From positions 1 through 5,659 of the forward strand of contig JAKLHL010000106.1 in NCBI GenBank assembly GCA_022710165.1: DNA of 5,659 nt, in the 5' to 3' direction. Made by a program: the position numbers and the translations under genes. This document shows, in pieces, positions 1-4,156 of the stretch (positions are counted from its first letter, which is position 1; each line of letters begins with the position of its first letter). This stretch comes from Bdellovibrionales bacterium. Lineage in GTDB: Bacteria > Bdellovibrionota > JAFGOL01. The notes beneath the pieces were generated by a model. It worked only from the letters and a program-made list of their open reading frames with translations. It was not told where the DNA came from and did no database searches.

Positions 1-351
1 GCTAAGATAACTAAGCCCATCCGGACTTTTTACCTGTATCGGTTCTCTTTTAGTTTCTGTGGTCCCGTCGCCTATCTGTCCGTAGCTGTTTCCTCCCCAG
101 GTCCATACAGTACCATCGCTCTTTAATGCGGCAGAGTGATCGTAACCCACCGTTGTGGAGACAAAAACATCATCCTTATCAAAAGACGTAACATAAGAAG
201 GCTTAGGCACCGTCACAGGCCCGCTTGCAAGCTGTCCGACCGAATTAGAGCCCCAGGCTTTTACAGTGTTAGAGGGAGTTAGTATGACAGTGTGTGTATC
301 GCCGCCGCTTATCTGCAAAATAGGCCCAAGAGCCGTTATATCTACAGGGTC
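1..351 (-). pseudogene. Frameshifted continuation of the RCC1-repeat protein (partial)
   Basis: After the stop at 342-344, the frame beginning with the GAC codon at 349-351 stays open for 117 codons to the window edge. It encodes two more RCC1 units: KAWGSNSVGQLA, then HSAALKSDGTVWTWGGNSYGQIG. The first codons read DPVDITALGPILQISGGD, the linker and blade start expected after the last repeat of the upstream frame. Two bases (352-353) lie between the last matching codons of the two frames, which equals a one-base deletion or, less likely, a two-base insertion. There is no start codon or ribosome binding site of its own, so this is the same gene, not a new one. Preservation of the reading frame downstream points to a very recent mutation or a sequencing error. 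The gene continues beyond position 1. Confidence 0.8.
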
Positions 352-1246
352 GTTACGCTGGGTCCCAGCTGGCCGTCTGAATTATCTCCCCATGCATAAA
401 TATTATCGTCAGCGTCTACAGCAAAACTGAAGTATTGCCCTCCTCCCACAGATTCTATGTTGGCCAAAGTTCCCACTCCGCCTACACCAAGCACCTGTGT
501 AAGCACCTTTTTATTTACCACCGTCGTTATTCCAAGCTGACCATACGCTCCGCCTCCTGCGGCCCAGACCGTCCCGTCAGTCTTTACAAAGAGGCTGTGA
601 TACCTGCCAAGATAGATAGACACGACGTTATCGAGTAACCCTACTCCTAGAGGTCCAAGCACTTGTATGGGTGTCTTTTTTGTAGTTGTAGTATTGTCAC
701 AAAGCTGGCCATATGTATTGTAGCCCCAGGTCCATAATGTAGCGTCTCTTTTTACAGCGACGTTATGATATCCCCCTGCATATATTTTATCGACATCCGT
801 AAGAAAACCCACACCTCCCACTCCAACGACCTGAACTGGTGTAAGTTTGTGGACCAGGGTGTTATCGCCAAGTTGTCCGGTCTCATTCCTTCCCCAGGTC
901 CAGACAGTCCCATCGCTCTTTAAAGCCATGCTGTGATATCTTCCAGCCGATATAGCTACAGCATCGCTAAATACCTGAACAGGATCAGGCTGGTCCAAGG
1001 TTGAATTATTCCCGACCTGACCATAACGGTCCGTACCAAAGCCGTTGGCACCCCACGCCCACACGGTGCCGTCGCTCTTTAATGCAAGAACGTGTTCAGA
1101 TCCGGTAGATACATCCGCAACTCCACTTAATATCTGCTTAGGTTCAGCGCGGTAACTAAAAGTACCTTCGCCAAGCTGACCATTAGGGCCTCCACCCCAG
1201 GTCCATAGAGTTCCGTCGCTCTTTAAAGCAACGCTGTGATATCTTC
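95..1246 (-). repeat. DNA-level tandem RCC1 repeats
   Basis: The RCC1 blades are similar in nucleotides as well as protein. A segment encoding ALKSDGTVWTWG (plus-strand core: catcgctcttta, with flanking ccccaggtccata) recurs at about 95-139, 891-943, 1051-1093 and 1194-1246. The copies at 921-946 and 1222-1247 also share ctgtgatatcttcc. Units are spaced by about 150-160 bp or multiples of that. This indicates duplication or gene-conversion homogenisation of some blades, and it makes the region prone to recombination and misassembly. Confidence 0.7.
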
Positions 1247-1523
1247 CGGCCATGGTTTTGCTTACGCCGCTAAGGCCTGCATAATTCACAGGACTAAGGC
1301 TGAATTCAAGGACGCCGGAATTAATACCTACAGCATCAAAATTATTCCTGCCCCAAGACACCAGAGGCGCGCAAGTCTCTGAGACCCCGACGTCGTCGTT
1401 ATTCCCGCCCGTATCGTCAAGATCATCAGACGGCACCATGAGCCTGGTGTTAGAACAAGATAGTATTGTTAGGGGTAGTAAAAAAATGGATATAATAGAA
1501 ATGCATATGGTCCTTCTCAACAT
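342..1523 (-). CDS. RCC1-repeat lipoprotein, N-terminal part up to a frameshift
   Basis: Secreted beta-propeller protein built from RCC1-type repeats; exact role unknown, with surface binding or adhesion as an inference. I chose the ATG at 1523 (393 aa) over the in-frame ATG at 1541 because GAGGGA lies just upstream of it and the signal peptide then starts cleanly with MLRR. Residues 5-20 are hydrophobic and end in a lipobox (ILSC, Cys23), predicting lipid anchoring. An acidic linker (about 33-50, DDLDDTGGNNDD) follows. Then come seven RCC1 units with the recurring pattern GRYHSxALKSDGTVWTWG...GQLG. The frame stops at 342-344 in the middle of a repeat. The propeller resumes in another frame down to position 1, so the real gene is longer and carries a one-base shift. 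It is divergent from the radical SAM gene and looks less AT-rich than the RiPP locus. The repeat family is certain; the function is not. Confidence 0.85.
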   Translation of the reverse strand: MLRRTICISIISIFLLPLTILSCSNTRLMVPSDDLDDTGGNNDDVGVSETCAPLVSWGRNNFDAVGINSGVLEFSLSPVNYAGLSGVSKTMAGRYHSVALKSDGTLWTWGGGPNGQLGEGTFSYRAEPKQILSGVADVSTGSEHVLALKSDGTVWAWGANGFGTDRYGQVGNNSTLDQPDPVQVFSDAVAISAGRYHSMALKSDGTVWTWGRNETGQLGDNTLVHKLTPVQVVGVGGVGFLTDVDKIYAGGYHNVAVKRDATLWTWGYNTYGQLCDNTTTTKKTPIQVLGPLGVGLLDNVVSIYLGRYHSLFVKTDGTVWAAGGGAYGQLGITTVVNKKVLTQVLGVGGVGTLANIESVGGGQYFSFAVDADDNIYAWGDNSDGQLGPSVTTL

Positions 1524-1526
1524 ACG

Positions 1527-1532
1527 TCCCTC
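1527..1532 (-). promoter_or_regulatory. Ribosome binding site of the RCC1 gene
   Basis: GAGGGA on the minus strand ends three bases before the ATG at 1523. The alternative ATG at 1541 has no purine-rich site upstream. This site decides the start codon. Confidence 0.6.
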
Positions 1533-1555
1533 ATGAACCATAGTGACTTGTTGAA

Positions 1556-1584
1556 ATTATATCATATAATACTAATATTGACAA
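1556..1584 (-). promoter_or_regulatory. Sigma-70-type promoter of the RCC1 gene
   Basis: On the minus strand, TTGTCA (1579-1584, five of six consensus bases) is followed by exactly 17 bp and a perfect TATAAT (1556-1561). Transcription would start near 1549, giving a leader of about 25 nt before the ATG at 1523. Confidence 0.7.
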
Positions 1585-1633
1585 TTGAAATTTAAACAAA
1601 ACACCCAAAACATTTTAAATCTGTTTTTATACA

Positions 1634-1662
1634 TTTAGACAATAAAATCATGATCTTATAAT
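1634..1662 (+). promoter_or_regulatory. Candidate promoter of the first radical SAM gene
   Basis: A perfect TATAAT lies at 1657-1662, with TTTAGA (four of six consensus bases) 17 bp upstream at 1634-1639. Transcription would start near 1669, giving a leader of about 70 nt. The sequence is very AT-rich, so the -35 match is only modest evidence. A 7-bp inverted repeat (atttaaa 1590-1596, tttaaat 1614-1620) lies upstream and could be an operator or chance. Confidence 0.45.
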
Positions 1663-1739
1663 AATAAAATGCGGGTGCTTCACTAATCCCATCTTTTAAA
1701 CCTAGACAATGATTAAGTTTGAATTACCATTATCTCTTA

Positions 1740-3641
1740 ATGAAAGTTCATTTAATATCCATGCCAGCATATCCAGCAGACAACACCCCTGTTCAAATAG
1801 GCACATTAAAAGCATATGTAGACACAAAATTTAAGGGCAACAAAAGGGTCAAGACGTACTCCTATTCTGCATATCTCTCCATTATGTTTAGGGCCTTTGG
1901 CGTCGAGTATAATAAGTATAGACCGAACGGTAATATGGACTTTAGATTGTTTGTTGCGCTCTTGAAAAACTTTAATCCCATCAACATAAAAGGGCTCAGT
2001 AATACAATAGAGACTTTGATCAAAAGAACTAGCAAACAGACCCAGACAGATATTAAAAAGCTTGAAAAGGCCATGATCGATTTTATAGAAGAAGAGCTAG
2101 CCCCTAATCTCGACAGAAGTGACGTAAATCTTATTGGTTTCAGCATATGTGGGGAGCAAGTGTACAGTTCTTTGTTCTGCTACTATTACTTGAATAAACA
2201 TTATCCTGACAAGAGATTATTATACTGTTTTGGCGGCACAATGACGTCCTCCTCTATAACGATAGATCTGTTAAAAAAATTAAGGATAAAAGCCCTGGTA
2301 GTAAAAGGAGAAGGAGAGTTAAAGCTAGAAAAGATCATAAGTTCATGTCTTCATGACAACAGACTAACCTTAGATAAATTGTATGAAAAGGACCATAACC
2401 CAAAAGACGGTATCTATTATTTGCCCTTAACAGACATAAAAGAATTTTCCAATAACGGCGCTGGTATTCAGTTAGCAAGTATTGATCCCTTGCCCTCCCC
2501 TGACTATGATGAGTATTTTATAAAATTAAGAAATTTCTGCTCTAACGAGGATGTTTTCAACTATTTATCTTCAAGGACCGTGCTCCTATTAGAAGGCAGT
2601 CGTGGCTGTTGCTGGGGAAAATGCGATTTTTGCAACCTTAACAGATTTTGGCATGGCTCTAGGAACAAGAAACATGACACCATATACAATTCTATCGTAC
2701 TCCTTACAAAGAAATATAAAAGTCTAAGGATCTCATTCACAGACAACTCCTCTGACCAGTGGATATATCTGTTATGCAAGAAACTTATATCTCAAAACAT
2801 CCATTTAATAATCGGACCTGCAAGCATAAGACCTGTTCATAACGAATTTTACTATACTGCTCTATCCCTCGCTGGATGCAAGTCCCTAACACTTGGTCTG
2901 GAATCTTTGTCAGAAAAACTTCTAGAAAGAATGAATAAAGGTGCTCCTTTAATATTAGCTCTGCAGAGCTTAAAATATGCAAAGGAGTTAGGAATAAATA
3001 TTGGGGCAGACATAATAATTAAACATCCAAAATCAGAGCTAGCTGATATTAAAACGACAAAGAAGAACCTATCAAATATAATTCATCTTGAAAGGCCCGG
3101 CTTAGTAGAATTTGTACTAGAGGAATCTAGCCCTATATTTAAAGAACTTAATCAAAAAGAACTTAACAGCGTCTTTATAAAAAAGCAAGACATCATCCCC
3201 AAAAGCATTCTTCCATTATATCTAGGGGAATTTAAACTACCCGAGACACCTCATAGAAGAAAAATAAACAAGGAGTGGGATAAGCTGCTCCCTTGGTACA
3301 ACAAACTGGAAAGTAATGGTCGTTACCTGAATGTACAGAGGATATCAAAGAATACCATCTTAATAAGAGATGGACGTGAAGATAACATTAAAGAGTATAA
3401 ATATGAAAATGAATGTGAGAAAGTATATACAAGTTGCCATAAGGCAAAAACCGTAAATGAATTAGTTTCTGAACTAAAAATAAAAAAAGAAAAGATCAAA
3501 CAAATATTAAAAGAATTCACAGAAAAAAGACTTATAGCAAAAGCCAACAACAAGTACCTTTCTATTGCTACACGGCCAAGCGATGAACTAATAAATAACT
3601 ATTTTAAGCATGAAGGAACTTTTTCTTTAAAAAGACAATAA
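1740..3641 (+). CDS. B12-binding-type radical SAM RiPP maturase (rSAM-A)
   Basis: Predicted to modify the adjacent precursor peptides by cobalamin-dependent radical SAM chemistry. With the ATG at 1740 it has 633 aa and begins MKVHLISMPAYP, a typical first strand of the cobalamin-binding Rossmann domain. A TTG at 1719 would add seven residues. Neither start has a clear Shine-Dalgarno. The B12-binding-like domain covers about residues 1-205: GFSICGEQ at 133-140, FGG at 164-166, GEGE at 190-193; no DxHxxG seen. A linker (PLPSPDYDEY, 250-259) leads to the radical SAM core at about 280-500. There SRGCCWGKCDFC supplies the cluster cysteines (290/291, 295, 298), followed by TDN at 334 and GLESLSEKLLERMNKG at 386-401. 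The C-terminal domain (about 535-633) contains LIRDGR and NKYLSIA. From memory, this order matches the RiPP-maturation radical SAM protein 1 family (TIGR03975). It has a full-length layout and is paralogous to the gene at 4157-5659. HPKSE replaces the usual FPGx turn at 429-433. Confidence 0.85.
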   Translation: MKVHLISMPAYPADNTPVQIGTLKAYVDTKFKGNKRVKTYSYSAYLSIMFRAFGVEYNKYRPNGNMDFRLFVALLKNFNPINIKGLSNTIETLIKRTSKQTQTDIKKLEKAMIDFIEEELAPNLDRSDVNLIGFSICGEQVYSSLFCYYYLNKHYPDKRLLYCFGGTMTSSSITIDLLKKLRIKALVVKGEGELKLEKIISSCLHDNRLTLDKLYEKDHNPKDGIYYLPLTDIKEFSNNGAGIQLASIDPLPSPDYDEYFIKLRNFCSNEDVFNYLSSRTVLLLEGSRGCCWGKCDFCNLNRFWHGSRNKKHDTIYNSIVLLTKKYKSLRISFTDNSSDQWIYLLCKKLISQNIHLIIGPASIRPVHNEFYYTALSLAGCKSLTLGLESLSEKLLERMNKGAPLILALQSLKYAKELGINIGADIIIKHPKSELADIKTTKKNLSNIIHLERPGLVEFVLEESSPIFKELNQKELNSVFIKKQDIIPKSILPLYLGEFKLPETPHRRKINKEWDKLLPWYNKLESNGRYLNVQRISKNTILIRDGREDNIKEYKYENECEKVYTSCHKAKTVNELVSELKIKKEKIKQILKEFTEKRLIAKANNKYLSIATRPSDELINNYFKHEGTFSLKRQ

Positions 3642-3691
3642 ATTCAAATAATTATACCTGCATTATTTTTTTCAAAAAAGCACAAAATAAC

Positions 3692-3720
3692 TTGCTTTAA
3701 AATTTTCAATGTGCTATAAT
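3692..3720 (+). promoter_or_regulatory. Extended -10 promoter of the precursor peptide genes
   Basis: A perfect TATAAT (3715-3720) is preceded by TGC (3712-3714), giving an extended -10 element, and by TTGCTT (3692-3697) at 17-bp spacing. Transcription would start near 3727, leaving about 95 nt of untranslated leader before the first peptide. Short inverted arms agcac (3679-3683) and gtgct (3711-3715) bracket the -35 region and overlap the first base of the -10 box; a binding site there is conceivable. A weak 6-bp hairpin is possible in the leader (3746-3751 with 3776-3781). This promoter would let the peptides be made in excess over rSAM-A. Confidence 0.6.
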
Positions 3721-3804
3721 GACAATTAAGAAACTGAGGCAGTAGTAGACATAAAAGGAAAAAGTTTGATACTATTGTCTAAAGTGATTTTGATAAAAAT
3801 AAAT

Positions 3805-3812
3805 AAGGGGGG
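3805..3812 (+). promoter_or_regulatory. Ribosome binding site of precursor peptide 1
   Basis: AAGGGGGG lies nine bases before the ATG at 3822. It is purine-rich and well placed, unlike the region upstream of rSAM-A, and supports translation of this small gene. Confidence 0.6.
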
Positions 3813-3821
3813 TACGGTCGA

Positions 3822-3971
3822 ATGAAAAAGAAAAAACCAGTAAAAAAGATCAAAAAAGAAGACCTTAAGAAAATTAAGGGCGGAAGAATGGACACTGTTT
3901 ATGTAAAACAGGGAGAAGCTGTTCAAAACACCAAGACTGACTTTTATGAAGATGTTCCTGATGACAAGTAA
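3822..3971 (+). CDS. RiPP precursor peptide 1, double-glycine leader (49 aa)
   Basis: Small precursor of a ribosomally made, post-translationally modified peptide. The leader is residues 1-21: 11 lysines, ending EDLKKIKGG. Counted back from the Gly-Gly, Ile is at -4, Leu at -7, Asp at -8 and Ile at -12. This is the classic pattern read by C39 peptidase/transporters (LSxxELxxIxGG type). The core is residues 22-49, 28 aa, beginning RMDTVYVKQG and ending YEDVPDDK. It is acidic and has no Cys, Trp, Ser or His. It has its own promoter and a strong ribosome binding site, and lies 25 bp before a sister gene with an almost identical leader but a different core. It is flanked by two RiPP-type radical SAM genes. 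The leader logic and context make the precursor assignment strong; the product and its activity are unknown. Confidence 0.85.
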   Translation: MKKKKPVKKIKKEDLKKIKGGRMDTVYVKQGEAVQNTKTDFYEDVPDDK

Positions 3972-3985
3972 TCAAACTCTTTAAT

Positions 3986-3990
3986 GGAGG
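3986..3990 (+). promoter_or_regulatory. Ribosome binding site of precursor peptide 2
   Basis: A perfect GGAGG lies six bases before the ATG at 3997, in the 25-bp gap after the stop of peptide 1. It fixes the start and supports co-transcription of the two peptides. Confidence 0.75.
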
Positions 3991-3996
3991 ACTATT

Positions 3997-4143
3997 ATGA
4001 AAAAGAAAAAAATTAAAAAGATAGAGAAAAAAGATCTAAAAAAGATAAAAGGCGGAGTAAGGTATCAAGTTGAAGGTGAAGCCGACATGACCGTATATCC
4101 AAAAGAATACACCCCAACAGAAAAAGTTGACGCTATAAAGTAA
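3997..4143 (+). CDS. RiPP precursor peptide 2, double-glycine leader (48 aa)
   Basis: Sister of precursor 1. Its leader, residues 1-20, is identical at 17 of 20 aligned positions and ends KKDLKKIKGG, with Ile at -4, Leu at -7 and Ile at -12. The core is residues 21-48, again exactly 28 aa, beginning VRYQVEGEAD and ending EKVDAIK. Without gaps only five core positions match peptide 1 (V5, V13, E22, V24, K28), yet both cores contain TVYxK and GEA in opposite order. There is no Cys, Trp, Ser or His. It ends 13 bp before the stop codon of the convergent rSAM-B gene. I see no intrinsic terminator right after it, only an AT stem (4134-4139 with 4156-4161). Conserved leader with a diverged core is the usual sign of several substrates for shared enzymes, or of a two-peptide product. 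Confidence 0.85.
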   Translation: MKKKKIKKIEKKDLKKIKGGVRYQVEGEADMTVYPKEYTPTEKVDAIK

Positions 4144-4156
4144 AGACCTGTAGTTT

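Noticed and set aside
1578..1583. TTGACA on the plus strand as a -35 box for rSAM-A
   Set aside because: No -10-like sequence lies 15-19 bp downstream; the bases are better explained as part of the minus-strand TTGTCA box of the RCC1 promoter.
1709..1834. Out-of-frame 41-codon ORF starting at the ATG at 1709 (MIKFELPLSL...)
   Set aside because: It overlaps the start of rSAM-A in another frame, has no ribosome binding site, and soon turns into low-quality sequence that is the shadow of the enzyme.
3660..3690. Terminator after rSAM-A (T-run followed by an A-run)
   Set aside because: The possible stems are A/T only, with no GC hairpin before the T-run; it is indistinguishable from AT-rich background.
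3719..3745. Eight-codon ORF MTIKKLRQ upstream of the peptides as a regulatory leader peptide
   Set aside because: Its ATG overlaps the -10 box, so it would not be in the transcript, and it has no ribosome binding site.
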